This document shows positions 46,201-58,580 of a DNA stretch of 64,000 nt, in pieces. The stretch is taken from the NCBI GenBank assembly GCA_033964015.1, contig CM066920.1:5485912-5549911 (forward strand), given 5' to 3'. Source of the DNA: Scolanthus callimorphus (lineage: Eukaryota > Cnidaria > Anthozoa > Actiniaria > Edwardsiidae). The stretch's first letter is position 1, and each line of letters starts with the position of its first letter. The translations under genes were made by a program, and so were the position numbers. The notes below the pieces were generated by a model. It did no database searches. It had not been told where the DNA came from and saw nothing but the letters and a program-made list of their open reading frames with translations.

Positions 46201-49200
46201 CAATTTTGCGAAAGCAGTTTATTGACATGTAACGTGATTTCTTTACATTTTCAAATAACGTTTTGATCAATGAAATGAAATACATTGCACCCAACGGACT
46301 TGTTTCTCAGAAACCCTGTTCCTTAACCCTTTTCGCTGCTGGCTGGCAAAAAACAGGAAGCCACTTGCTGCAAACGTTTTGTATTTGACCTTTGCTGGCA
46401 AAATAAATCCAGGTGTCCTAGCATACTTGTCTAATTTTGGAACTTATTTTTGAAAATGTCCTTACGTGTTTTTTTTTTGTGCGTGAATTTTTAGGTATTC
46501 TTTTAGATCTTTTTTGCTTGCTTGTTTTGTGCCATTTGGACTCGTACTTTTTGGGAAATTATCCCATCTTACTGTTGGCAAAGTTTCCGATCTATCTTCT
46601 TCTGGCAAAAAGGACCAGGTAAATTTTTTACCATCAGTTCAGAAGACCAGCAGCTTTGCTCTACACGCTTAGAAATGACTAGCTACGCTTTTTATCGAGG
46701 TTGTTGTTTGCCCACAGAAATGGTATTAGTATTTTTGAATTGACGTTTAGTAATTCTAATGCAAGAAATACCTTTTAATATATCGTCCATCGTGTATATA
46801 TATATTCTTAGCTTGTATTCATTGTTATTATTTAATATCAAATGGAAAGCAATGCCAGGGGCGTATCAAGATATCGGGGGGGGGGGGGGTTGGGGCTCTC
46901 TCTTGCCCTCTGGACCCCACCGTTGGCAAAATTCACATTTTTTTAAGCTTTACAGTAACTATTTATCTATCTAGCTGAACTTAGGACTGGCAAGCTGTAC
47001 ACATTTAACAGATAATCGCAGCCAAATAATTAAGTCTAACAAAGAACCTTAAAAAATGCTGAAAATGAGACGTTATCTTGGTCTATCTTCTGTCATGTAA
47101 CTCTCAATCCAGAATAAATATAATAATCCTGGGATTATAGAAAGGGTAGATGCTGAAAATGAAGTCTACAATGCGACATAAGATATTAGAACACAGAACA
47201 GGCCTATATCAAGTGTATCAGTTTTAAATACCATTGAAAGTCACAACTAATATGATTAAGAAGGGCCATTTGACTTTGAATGCTGAATGATAAAGAATAC
47301 GAATTACAGGCGCAATCCATCAATATTTTCCTACAAATGAAATAAGGCCAAGTAAAAAAAAAAATACATCTTTATCGTCCCCGCCCGCATCGTTTTTTGG
47401 AGCCGCATCCTTTTTTCTTTTATTTATTATTTTCACAAATAGTCTCCAAAACGAAGTCAAACGTCACAAGCGGTTAGAAAGTGCTTTGAAATGTGGCTTT
47501 AATGATCATGGAAATGCTTTATATGAACATAGATTGCCCTTAAGAATAGTTTATGAAACAGTCGTAGTCATTTTGTACACAAAATATGGCATAAACCAAT
47601 AAAACAAGGAGCAAAAAGAAATAAAAAATAAAAAGGGCCGCATGGACACCTTTTTGGAAAGCTCTGGACGATAAACATGTTTAGTTTTTTACTTGGCCTA
47701 AGGTTAAATGTAAAAGAAGTGACATATCAAATAAGAAAAAAACTGATTGCATCAATAGCCACCAGAATTTGGCAGATGTTCGAGAGTCGCCATTTTGGTT
47801 TTTCTCTCGGCCGAAGGGCCTGAGACGAGATTTTAAAACCACAGGCAGCCTGGGTAGATTTGTATAAAAACGATACACTTTCTTGATCTTTTCAGGAACC
47901 TATATCTGTAGCTGTGATCAGCATTACAACAAGGTAAAAAACCGTTGCTACCCGACAATAACACAGGAGGACATCGAGTTCTCGATCCATCAATGGAATT
48001 CGAGCACACTTCTTATCCGATGGTCCATAAAGAATCTACGCAACTTAACCATCCTGTCCTACCAAATTATCTACCTGGATATGGGCCACCAAGAGGGGAA
48101 CGATTTCCAGGAAGGAAATTCATACCCCGGGAACGCAACCCAGGGGTACATAACAAACTTGATGCCCGACTCGTCAATATTTGTACGAATTAAAGTAACC
48201 CTATCCATGGCATTCCTATAGTAAGCCAAACTTTTTCAGCCAGTACTAAAGGCAAAGAAAAGACGAATATTCAGGAATCCCAGAAAAATGGCCTAACAGG
48301 CGCTATTGTAGGGTCCGTTATTGGTGTGGTGGTTCTAGTAGGGGTCATTATCGTGTTGGTGCTCTGCTACGGTAAGCGGCGAAAGAAGTCCCGACAACAG
48401 GAGCAGAATGTGTTCCTTCAGCCGTCGGTCATGGAGGACATTATTGAGCTGAGGCTGCAAGGCAATGGTGCTATCGCGACAGGGGCTGTGGCAGGTGCAC
48501 AGAAAGAGGTCCACAATAACCCAGGTAAACATACTGCAGCGTCAAAAACGTCCCTTTCTATTTTCCAGGGGGTTAACTCCGGTGTAATAACCATTCCCAG
48601 AGGACACCTTTGTGTTCAGTTCTTTATTCATCCTGATTCGTTCTACCAAACAAAGGAAGCTTTGTGACGCAGTTCGTGCGCACTCACAGGTTATTACACC
48701 GGGGATAAGCCTTTCCAGGGTTGAGTCCTAGAAATAATTTCTTAGGGGTACCACTGTCTTTTCTATTTGGGGTGAGTCGAGATGACTTTTAAGTCATTTT
48801 AATTCCAAAGACGGCCACTTGTGAAGCGCGATCCTACGTTTCTTCTAAAAAACATTTGGCCGCGTTTGTGTCCGAGCCAGGGATTTAGTGTGATGTATGG
48901 TATGGTGACAGTAATGTGTGCCTTGTGTATCTCATGCTGTTTTCCCTTTGCTTGAAGATCCTTCATTGTTGGCGCTCTCATCCGGGGCGGAGCGCGTTGA
49001 CGTCTGGGAAATATCACGTGAGCGAGTCGTGCTTGGCGAAACAATAGGCGAAGGGCAGTTTGGGATCGTTTATGCTGGAACCGTCTACATGCGTGAGTAA
49101 TTCAGGGAGAATAAAAAACAGAAACGCAAAACATGCCAACGATTCGGACTGCCCCTAGGGTCTCCTAGGGGCGACTAAAAAGCGCTACAAAATGGCGTAT

Positions 49201-52200
49201 ATATATATATATATACAAACGCCCGCGCACAGGGTTGCGCGCGACACAAACGTGATAAAAAAAACGGGACAATAAATGTAAATTAAATGTAAATAGGGTG
49301 AGTTCTAGAGTTCTTCTCTGATGTTCAGGCCATTCGGGGCCATGGTTTTCTAAGTGTTCATCCAATAGTCCTCAACACCTGTGAGGTCTCTAGTGTTTGA
49401 AACCCGCTTTATACACTTGATCCTTAGATCTTCTATGGTCTGTGCAGCATTGCTTGGGTTGAATTGGGCCGCAAGCACTGAAGTGGCTTATGCCTTATGA
49501 TGAGGCTTCTTCAGAACTTGCGCCTGTTTCACCGTTATGTAAAGTTGTATTACATTTTCCCCATGTTCTATAATCTCATCACTTCATATGCCACATTGTT
49601 ACTCTTCTCCAGTAAGAAATACCATGATCGCCTCGGTTTCTTTTGTTCTCCGAGGGACATTTACTAGCTTAATTGCCCTCGTTATAAATGCAGGGGAATA
49701 TAGCAGACAAAAAAACCTGTCTCTTACTTAATTACAAATCTTCCCTCGGCTGGCGGGGAAATTTAGTCACTAAATGCCCTTCCTGCCATGCTTCCGAGTT
49801 TGTCCACCATCGATCTTGGTTTGGTATCTCGCAAATCACGCGCGCGACTCGACCCAGTCCTCCTGAGTGCAATTATGAGCAAAAACGACAATTATTAATT
49901 GATATATAAGAACAAAGAATTATGAGCTAAAACGACAATGATTAATTGATATCATATAGTATAAGAACAAAGAAGCGGCTGTACGAGTCTCGTGATTTTT
50001 CCTTGTAGCGGAAGGGCCTATGAAGGTCGCGATAAAGTGCACCAAGGACGAAGCTGAATTGGCAGCCAGGCTAGGTCGGCGCGCGACTCGACCAAGTCCT
50101 CCTATATAAGTGCAATAAGCATAAACTATGATTAACAAAAAAGAGGATGTACGAGTTTCGTGATTTTTCTTTGTAGCGGAAGGACCTATGAAGGTGGCGA
50201 TCAAGTGCATCAAGGACGTAGCTGATCGGTACGAGATCAAGGACTTGAAGGTCGAGATGGAGATGATGAAGGAGATTGGTCAGCATCCTAACATCGTCAG
50301 TTTGATTGGCACCTGCACCATGGAAACGCCGCTGTACATCATCACCGAGTACGTAGCTGGCGGAAATCTACTGGATGTGCTGCGAGAGAGCCGTAAGACA
50401 GACGACGAGTAAGTTCTCCATACATATCGTTTGCGCGCCACTGAATCCTGAAGGGCATAACATCATGTCCGTAGTTTCTCGATCACTATACTAGTTTCTC
50501 ACTAATTTACCATCAAGTTCTTATTGAAATCAGAGCTTGAGCTATTCGTCCCCACCAATACGTCTTCACATCCTCTAAGAGTAACCGCAAATTGGTACTT
50601 TTTACCTACACATACACATACATACTTGAGAATGGTTTACCGTGCTAGCTCCCATGAATTTGTTACCATGCTATACCCCTGAGTTCAAATACTTATTAAG
50701 TTTACTGTCTTTTAAGTACGCGAAACGTTATGCCCTTACATTATCTTTAACTTATAACGTGGCTTTCAATTTCGCTTTCTTCGGAGGCCTAACGCAAAAT
50801 ACTGGTCTGCGCCAGGTAAGGATTACGAGGAAAGAATACCGCAAACAGTTCTAGCCAGGTTGTTGTCGCTGGAGAGTGTTATGACATTCAAAATGCAGGT
50901 CCCAATGCAATCAAAATTTATTGTCATCAGATATGTCAACGTAGTCTCCACGCTTACATCACGCGACTTACTACGTATTGCCTTGGATGTATCACGTGGT
51001 ATGCGTCACATCGCTATGAAGAAGTTCGTCCATCGAGACCTGGCGGCCCGCAATGTACTCATGACGGAAGGCATGGAGGCCAAGGTGGCGGACTTCGGAC
51101 TGGCACGGGACATTTACTGCGAAGGGAAGTATGTGAAGACTGGAGGAGGGAGGCTGCCAATCAAATGGATGGCACCTGAGGCGATTAGAGACCAGGTGAG
51201 TAATTTTCAGGATCATAGAAACCCACTCGCATACTATCACGAACCCTGCAATCTGATTGGCTCCACTACTCACTATGTATCACCTAATAGATAGTGAGTA
51301 GCGAAATCGCTAGCGTAAAACCATTAAAATAAATACGTTTAGCAACAACTCGAAGGTAGTATGCCAGTGGGTTTCTACTTAAACAATTAGACTACTCGTT
51401 CTCTATTGACTCATAGGAGCCTCGCGCCTCGTTAACTATCTATTGACTCATAGAAAACTTGAACTCGTAGTCTAATTGTTAATTAGTATCCTACTCACCA
51501 CCATCATCGCCATTGACTTTAACATCATCACCTTCATCGACATTATTATAACTCTACCACCATCATCTACATCATCATCATGATCACCCTCGTCGTCGTC
51601 AGCGACCTCATCACAATCGCCACCACCATCTTCATCACCTCACCTTCATCATCACTGCCATCATTATCGTCGTCGTCGTCACCACTGTTTCTCACCTCGC
51701 CGCTTCACAACCTTGGTACGCTTCTTCTCAAATTTCGAATCAAGAAGTTGCAAGAACTCAATTTTGTCCATCATAGCTCTCCGGGCTTGCTACAGCTATG
51801 ATTAGACCAAGTATGTCTTTAACCCTGCTGCATAGCTTGTCCTGGGTACATCCAAACAGCGCTGATGTATTTTTGCACGAAGTTCGTTTCCAACCAACAC
51901 CATATCATATCAACACAATCTATATATTAAAAATTTGCACGCTATTAAAAATGACTTTTCTAGCAATTACAGCTAGTGCGTTTTTGTACTTCATTGGCAC
52001 AATTTCAGTCTTGTACGTTCGACATTTCCACAGGTCTACACCACTCAGACAGATGTCTGGTCGTTTGGTGTTCTCCTCTGGGAGATCGTCACCCTGGGCC
52101 ACTCCCTTACCCCGGTATACCCATCGCCATGCTCCTAGAGAAACTCTTGTACGGGTACAGGATGCCACGCCCTAACCACTGCTCTGATGAAGTGTACAGT

Positions 52201-52374
52201 CTGATGGAGAGCTGCTGGAATGTCGACCCAGTCGCGAGACCCGGCTTTGACGAGTTGTGCACTTCTCTGGCTTGCATGCTTTCAGAAGAAGGCAGAACCT
52301 ATGTTAACATGCAGAACTACTGCTGGATCGACTGGGAGGACAGCAGAGAAAGCTCCGCGGATTTGGACATTTAG
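43221..52374 (+). CDS. Receptor tyrosine kinase with LRR, EGF-like and FN3-like ectodomain (two apparent frameshifts)
   Basis: Exons: 43221-44880, 47896-48524, 48958-49092, 50177-50408, 50931-51195 and 52034-52374. A signal peptide starts the protein. About ten leucine-rich repeats (residues 95-340) and an LRRCT ([12 protein letters not shown]) follow, then a Cys-rich stretch and EGF modules with DENECQ and DINEC calcium-binding starts. Next comes an FN3-like domain, a transmembrane helix ([20 protein letters not shown]) and a basic stop-transfer. The kinase has [30 protein letters not shown] and IKWMAPEA, so it should be catalytically active. The frame is lost by one base near 48201-48206, before the membrane helix, and near 52104-52106, in the C lobe. 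Adding one base at each gives exactly 1088 codons. No Trk-like Ig domain was seen. Ligand unknown. Confidence 0.85.
44881..47895. other. 3-kb kinase-gene intron
   Basis: Separates the two halves of the second calcium-binding EGF module. I see AT-rich unique sequence with a G run near 46878 and no exon with proper splice edges. Confidence 0.5.
49990..50240 (+). repeat. Tandem duplication of a kinase-exon splice acceptor
   Basis: A roughly 168-bp unit is present twice. Both copies contain CGTGATTTTTC, TTGTAG and the exon start CGGAAGG(G/A)CCTATGAAGG, at 50009 and 50177. The upstream copy encodes [13 protein letters not shown] but then diverges to a stop, so it is a pseudo-exon. The downstream copy is the real exon with the VAIK lysine. 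Confidence 0.85.
51490..51690. repeat. CATCAT/CGTCGT microsatellite
   Basis: Degenerate trinucleotide repeat (ATC, ACC, GTC) in the last intron of the kinase gene. Confidence 0.75.
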
Positions 52375-52970
52375 TCCTCTTTTGCGCAACGATACTCTGC
52401 CGGGGGAAGTCCTAGGCAAACAACAGGAAAGACAGTAGAGAAAGTTCCGCCGATTTGGACTTTAGTTCTCTAGCATTGCGCAACGATACTCTGCCGGAGG
52501 AAGTCCGAGGCAAACAACAGAAAAGATGGTAGAGAAAGCTACACCGATTTGGACATTTATTTCTCTAGCTTTGCGCAACAATACCCTGCCGGAAGAAGTC
52601 TGAGGCAAACAACAGGAAAGATGGTAGAGAAAGCTTCACTGATCTGGACATTTATTTCTCTAGCTTTGCGCAACAATACCCTGCCGGAAGAAGTCCGTGG
52701 CAAACAACAGGAAAGATGGTAGGGAAAGTTTCGCCGATTTGGACATTTAGTTCTCTAGCTTTGCGCAACGATACTCTGCCGGAGGAAGTCCGGGAAACAA
52801 CAGGAAATATAGTAGAGAAAGCTACACTGATTTGGACATTTAGTTCTCTAGCGTTGCGCAACAATACCCTGCCGGAGGAAGTCCGAGGCAAATAATGAAA
52901 GTTTTGCCGATTTGGACATTAAGTTCTCTAGCTTCTCTAGCGTAGAGTTGCTCCGCTGGTTTGGAGATTT
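52330..52970 (+). repeat. Seven-copy tandem array of the kinase gene's last codons, stop and 3' UTR
   Basis: A roughly 94-bp unit containing GATTTGGACATTTAG, TTGCGCAACGATACTCTGCC and GAAGTCCGAGGCAAACAACA recurs from the final codons (ADLDI then stop at 52374) to about 52930, with a degenerate eighth copy. Each copy repeats part of the coding end and the stop region. Confidence 0.9.
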
Positions 52971-55710
52971 AGTTCTCGAGGTTCTTAGCGTAACGATACG
53001 CAGTCGTAGGTCTTTACCAATGCTCCGCTGGTCTGTCGTCTTGGTACAGAGTCATAGGTCGGTGAATTATGTTCGTGTCGCATCAGGAAACGACGTCTGA
53101 TATCATAAAACTTCCTCCTTAATACTGTTACTGGTTTTCTGAGTTTTGTTCTCGTATATATTCAAATACAACAGAACTTGCAGGTTGAAAGTCATTATTT
53201 TAAGTGATTAATTCTGTATCATAAATGTTGAATACTCTGGTTAAAACAGAACAATGGGGAGTGATAAAGAAAAATATATGAGCATTTGATTCTAACAGGT
53301 AATCTAGAAAGAGGGGGATGTAAAGAATATCACTAAGTCGATCACAGAAATAGGTAATATGGTTTAGAAAAAAGCTTTGGTAGGAATATTAAATTAGTTG
53401 CAAGCTATTACAGTAATAGTGTACAAATTATGATAATTGAAATAAATGCGAAAAGATCTAATGTGTTGTCTTTAGAATAGCTATCTTAGTGTTGCGCGCG
53501 AAACCGTTTCCACAAGGATGAAGGTTTTGATTAGTTTTTGACAAGTTTGGCAGCCCGTCTGACTACGGTAACAGGGAGTTCAGCAATAAGTGAACAGATT
53601 ACAGTGAAAGGAGGGGCACATAGCTACAAGGAGCTCTTGTTTGTCTCGCCTTGCCATAATCAGGCGCCCCGCTAAACTTGTCTAGAACGTGCGCGCTATA
53701 CTACAAAGAAAAGAGTTTGCTCAAGGATACCAAACTCATAAATTCCCAACTCATAGGTTCTCACCAGAACATAAGCTCAACAAAATCGAGTTGCGCTTGT
53801 ATCTAGTGTGAACGTGTGTACAATTTGCAAAGCGCTTGCTCCGCGGCTAAGATTTACACTGAAACATGTCAAAAACTTTATCACTGTGGCAATGTTCCGG
53901 TGCCAAACACTGTGAAGAAAAGAATTTGCAAAGGCGTATCGAATCATTACAAGCTCTAGGAAAAGAAACACACTTTAAAATAGTTGTTAACTACATACCT
54001 GTATGGGGATTTTGGGGGGCTGCTAGAAACACTGGTTAAAATTTAGTTTTCGTGGGATGGACACGAAATGTCCTTTGACGAGCTCAATGCATTTGGTAGT
54101 TTATAGTTATGACGCATCTCAAGCATTATGACGTCATTCATTCTAACGCGCGGTTCTGTGCCATGGCGCGCGCTTGAGTAGTTCTGAACATTTAATGAAT
54201 GTGTTTACTTGGTGAGTGCGGACGCACTCTTATATGGAGGTCGTCAGATTTCAATAACTCCATGCACAAAGTGACTCCTTTTACTTGATGTTCACAAATG
54301 GTCAATTCACAGTATCCTCAACTAGACTATTGAATATTCAAAAATTATTTATTCAATTTTTACTGCTATTTTACAATTAAGAATTTCTGTAAAAACACTT
54401 GGCTATATTGCAAGTATAAACGCCTTCAGATATATTTTACATGTAAAAGCTACACCTAGCTCTTTATTTTAAAAAATTGATAGCTTACTTTTTCCTTGCT
54501 GTCTCTTTTTAAAATATATATTCTACCTATAAATATTACGATTAATTGCTTGAAAAAAAAAACAGGCAACAGATGGACATTGCTTCCTTCAGTTTAGTGG
54601 TAATATAAAAAAAATGTCGCATCTTGTACACAGGGCTCATAATTAAGAAATAATCAGTCGTAATATTACGTCTTGTACCAACATTATAGGTGTAACTCAG
54701 TAAAAATCTAGGCGTAAATCAACTAGGAGAACACAGCAGAAACTGAAGACAAAGTCGTTATTTTATGCCTATAAAGTCAAAAAAGTTAGGAGTATAAGGA
54801 AAATGTTTCGCGTATTTACGCCTGTATTGGGTGCAATTTCAAGCCCTGAGTACAGCTTACATTTTGGTCTTAAGTTTTTACCCATTCTAAAACTCTTAGC
54901 CATTCTATCCTACCATGCAGGAATATTTGGCCAGAACTCAAGTCGTGGGTGAACTTGGAAGAGAAAAAATAATCAAGTGGGCAACTTTTTACCTGACACT
55001 CTATGTTTTTAGAGTCCAAGTGTATAATTTTGCATGGGCAAACCAGAGAGCAATTTCTTAGATACAAAAATAATCAACTAAACTATGCTAAATTTGACTG
55101 AGTAGACCTCAACACATCATTCATTTATTAGTTTTCTCTTGCTGATGAAATCGCTTATCGTTGCTATCCTGGCTATGAATTATAGAAGCCACTAAAGATT
55201 CATTCTCTTAAACTTCGAGTGACTTATTCCCTGCTTAGCTAGTAGAGACCACCTTTTTACTTTGTATTCTATAGGCTGTTGGGCAAGGCACCATCCCTCT
55301 CTTACGCGGCCACTTTTCAAAGTCCCAAAATAATGTATTGTCACTCAAGTACTGTATTTACATACCTCCATTCAGCGGCCAACCTCTATTAAGCAGTCAC
55401 TTGGCTTGGTCCCGAGGGTGGCCGCTTAATAGAGGTACTACTGTATTTCCGATGAACAATAACAACCAAAGGTTGAGATTTATGTTAAACGCCATGGAGA
55501 ACTTGTGTTTGTTGACATTTTAAGCATAGCCCATCATCAGAGCAAAGAGGTATTTTCAATGTTAAGCAAAAACAAATGTATGTTACCATAAATACATCAT
55601 TACCTATCTAGTTTCATTCTATACAATTTATACTATTTTGAGGTAGTAACTTATAACTTAACAATAGTGTACCTATCGGCATTCCTTGCCATCATTACTC
55701 TTGTCATGTG
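52971..55710. other. Intergenic, between convergent kinase and sarcoglycan genes
   Basis: AT-rich. A weak inverted pair (CAGGGCTCATAATTA near 54632, AATTTCAAGCCCTG near 54840) suggests an old element related to 16230-16562. GCGGCC and CTCTATTAAG words at 55300-55440 form another small inverted repeat. I see no supported gene. Confidence 0.45.
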
Positions 55711-58580
55711 TTAGGCAGGGCAGGCTGTCTTGCACCTTGAGCCATCAGCTGCTAAATAGACTGACCCATCCTTAGTGATACACACTTCACATGCATTGTT
55801 TGCTGCACCTCCAGCTGGAGTGCCCCTCTGGAGATTCTTAAAAGCAATAGACTGGGCATCTAATGAGATCTGTTGAGTAAAATAAACCACTTAAATGATA
55901 AATATTATATTAATCGTAATCTTGCAAAAAAGATTAAGTTTAATGTTCTTTATTTACTGAATTCAATAACAACTATTGAAGTACATTTTCCCTAAATCAG
56001 CAGTGCTGTCAGAGCAAGCCAGTGACTGCTGGAGCTCCACTGCCTTAACTTAATGCTTACATTTCACTGCTTGCTCCCCTTTTCATCGGATCTCAGAGAA
56101 AAGCATTTATTGAGCCATTGAAATTATTAGCGATTTGGGCCAGCTACTTTCTTGGAATAACCACCTATTAAAAACATTTGACGGCACTTTTAGAATCAGC
56201 CAATGGAAATAGATGCTTTCCTTGACATGGTAAACTGCAAGGCTGACAAACTGGTCAGAACATATATTAATGTGCAGCTCACTGTTAGCATTGTATGGTG
56301 CAAACATATTTAAGTAGCAGGCCCATGCATTTCATTACCTTTCCCTTTTTAGACTTGATGGTCACATCTCTGAGACTTCTAAATTCCATCCCTCCAGCCA
56401 CAGTCCTCAGTTTTATCCCCTGAGGGGCATTCATGAAGAGCTCTCTGGTGAGGGACTCTAGTACGAGGTGCTCCCTGGGAGGGGATCTAACAGACTTGGT
56501 CTGCACTGAGCCTGTGAAGTCTGCACCATAAGGGCCTAGAAAAATTCAAGATCTTTAGTTTGCAATTATAGTGATTAATTTTATTTAGTAATTTACAACA
56601 ATTATAGAGAAGATGACCAAGGGAGGTAATAAGTCAGTTCTATTTATACTCACTTGAAAATTCTAGTCTTTTAGCATCAAAAACAATCTCATCCTTGTCG
56701 GCATATAGAATTGGCTTGTCGGTGTCTGTTAAAATCCACAGCTTCTTGTTTTTAGCTATAATGCTGTCATCTCCAAGGAACAGTTGCCCTGTGATGTTGC
56801 CATCAGCATCTCTGGCATTCATTGTGAGATTCCCAGTAGATTGCACCCACAAGGGTTCATTCTAGAAAACATAAACACCACATCATACATGTATAGGTTT
56901 CAGACAACAGATCAGTCAAAACATCTTATACTGTACAGCAGGGCCCGTGGTTTGATGCGGGATATTTCCTGAAATTATGCGCGATTTTTCCCGAAATTAT
57001 GCGCTAAAAATACGAAATTATGCAGGATTGCGCATTATTTTTTTACAAGTGCCGTAACAAATTTTGCTCTTTTCGCCTGTTTTGTTACGTGGATATAGCT
57101 GCTATTTAACTTTAACAACTTTTGTTTGTCTATAAAATGCTCTGTGATGAGTTCCAATCGCTTCGCTTTACTAACGTTATGACGCTACGTTTTCTTCCAG
57201 GGAGACGTGTGTTTTCGCTTTTAATAAAGCTTATTACTTACTTACAAAAAAACGTTACCAACTACCGGTAACTTCCGTTACAGGGTAGTAAAGATTAGTA
57301 AGTCTGGTCTTCTTTCGTTTACTTGTCTCAGACCAAGGTACACTTTTTTCATACCGCAAGGATTGTAGCAATGCACTCCTATCCAACCATGAACTAAACG
57401 GTCACAAGAGCTATACGCATACTAACAGAGCTATTGTTATGATCTCTCATTATCACAAACATCGTTGCGCTTGTTTGCCGTCGTTCCACGCGTAATTATC
57501 AAAATTAATCCTGATCGCGAGAGCGATCTGCACTATCGTCGGAGGTAGTGTAAGAGCTTTTATAAAACCGGAAATGTGCCACGTTATTGTCAGTGTTTTT
57601 TTTTGTTGTTATCGAGGGAGCTGTTGGGGTGCCTGGTCTTTTTCGCGTTGTTGTTTGTGAAATGAAATTGCTATGTAACAATAACAAAGATCCATGAAAA
57701 GCGTAATGTCATGTACAAATGTATCACTCTTGTGAGAAAAAATAGGAAAGAAAGTTTGAAATTCACCAAAGAATGATGCCTTTTTAATGTTTTTCACAAA
57801 ATTTTGGGAAATTATGCGCGATTATGCGGAGAAAGCCAAATTATGCGTTTCCGAACCAGCGCATCAAACCACGGGCCTTGGTACAGGTAGTTATACATAC
57901 CTTTCTGGCCCTGATTTCTTTAGCATGAAGTGATTCCACAAATTCGGCATGACCATAAAGCTTCACTCCTACATCAGTTATCCGCAGTTTCCCCATGCCA
58001 TCCTGGTGGAAAAATACAGGAAATAAAATAAATTGACTACAGCACTATATACATTGGGATGAGCATTCAAAGCAATGACACAGGATGAAGCTATTGCCCT
58101 ACATCTGTTTATATCAGAAAACATCTCCTTTATTTAGATGACAAGCTGAAGATGTCCATATAAGTTCAACAATTTGCTGAAGTGTTCAAAAAACCATTCC
58201 AAACAGAGGCACAAATTTCCTCTAACAAATGCAAGCTACGTACCATTCAATTGCATTTGCTAGGACTCAACATGACTCTTGGAGCTGGTGACATATAAGC
58301 TAAACTCTGATTGGCTGATAGTCTGAGGAATATGAAAGCTTCATCCTGATTGGTCAATATTATATTTTGTTAATGTTGATTGACTTACCCAATTGAAGTC
58401 CATCACTTGCATAATCCAGATGGTGAGCGACAGGTTGATGACAGTAAGAACCATTATCAATAGTATAAGGAAGTATATGCACCTCTTTCTCCAGCCATAG
58501 ATGCCCACCTTGTAGATTACTGTCACTGGGTCTTGATTGGCCCAGTCAATCTCTGACCTCTCATACCTATCCCGTGCCAT
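55711..58580 (-). CDS. Delta/gamma/zeta-type sarcoglycan (5 coding exons, 285 aa)
   Basis: Exons: 58580-58389, 58002-57901, 56861-56654, 56535-56339 and 55869-55711. They sum to 858 nt, exactly 286 codons, matching the family's usual 285-300 residues. It is a type II membrane protein. A short cytoplasmic N terminus leads to the family motif [17 protein letters not shown] ([13 protein letters not shown] here) and one membrane helix ([20 protein letters not shown]). A long extracellular beta-rich part follows, with [20 protein letters not shown]. The C-terminal cysteine cluster is ACEVC...SRCKTAC. It belongs to the sarcoglycan subcomplex that stabilises dystroglycan at the plasma membrane of contractile cells. 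An upstream non-coding exon probably lies at 59841-59670 (CAA/GTAAGTG donor). Delta, gamma and zeta are vertebrate paralogues, so no letter is assigned. Confidence 0.93.
56005..56200. repeat. Interspersed repeat, copy 2 (see 1690-1905)
   Basis: Same-orientation match to 1690-1905 with CTGCTGGAGCTCCACT and TTTTCATCGGAT blocks, in the last sarcoglycan intron. Confidence 0.65.
56942..57877. mobile_element. 936-bp TIR element in a sarcoglycan intron
   Basis: GGCCCGTGGTTTGATGC at 56942 and GCATCAAACCACGGGCC ending at 57877 are perfect inverted ends. Just inside, GAAATTATGCGCGATT words repeat in both orientations. No credible coding frame. Confidence 0.85.

Noticed and set aside
48196..48240. Small intron explaining the frame loss before the kinase membrane helix
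   Set aside because: The available donor and acceptor pairs give an intron of only about 20-45 nt and the wrong phase, while a one-base deletion restores continuous FN3-like sequence.
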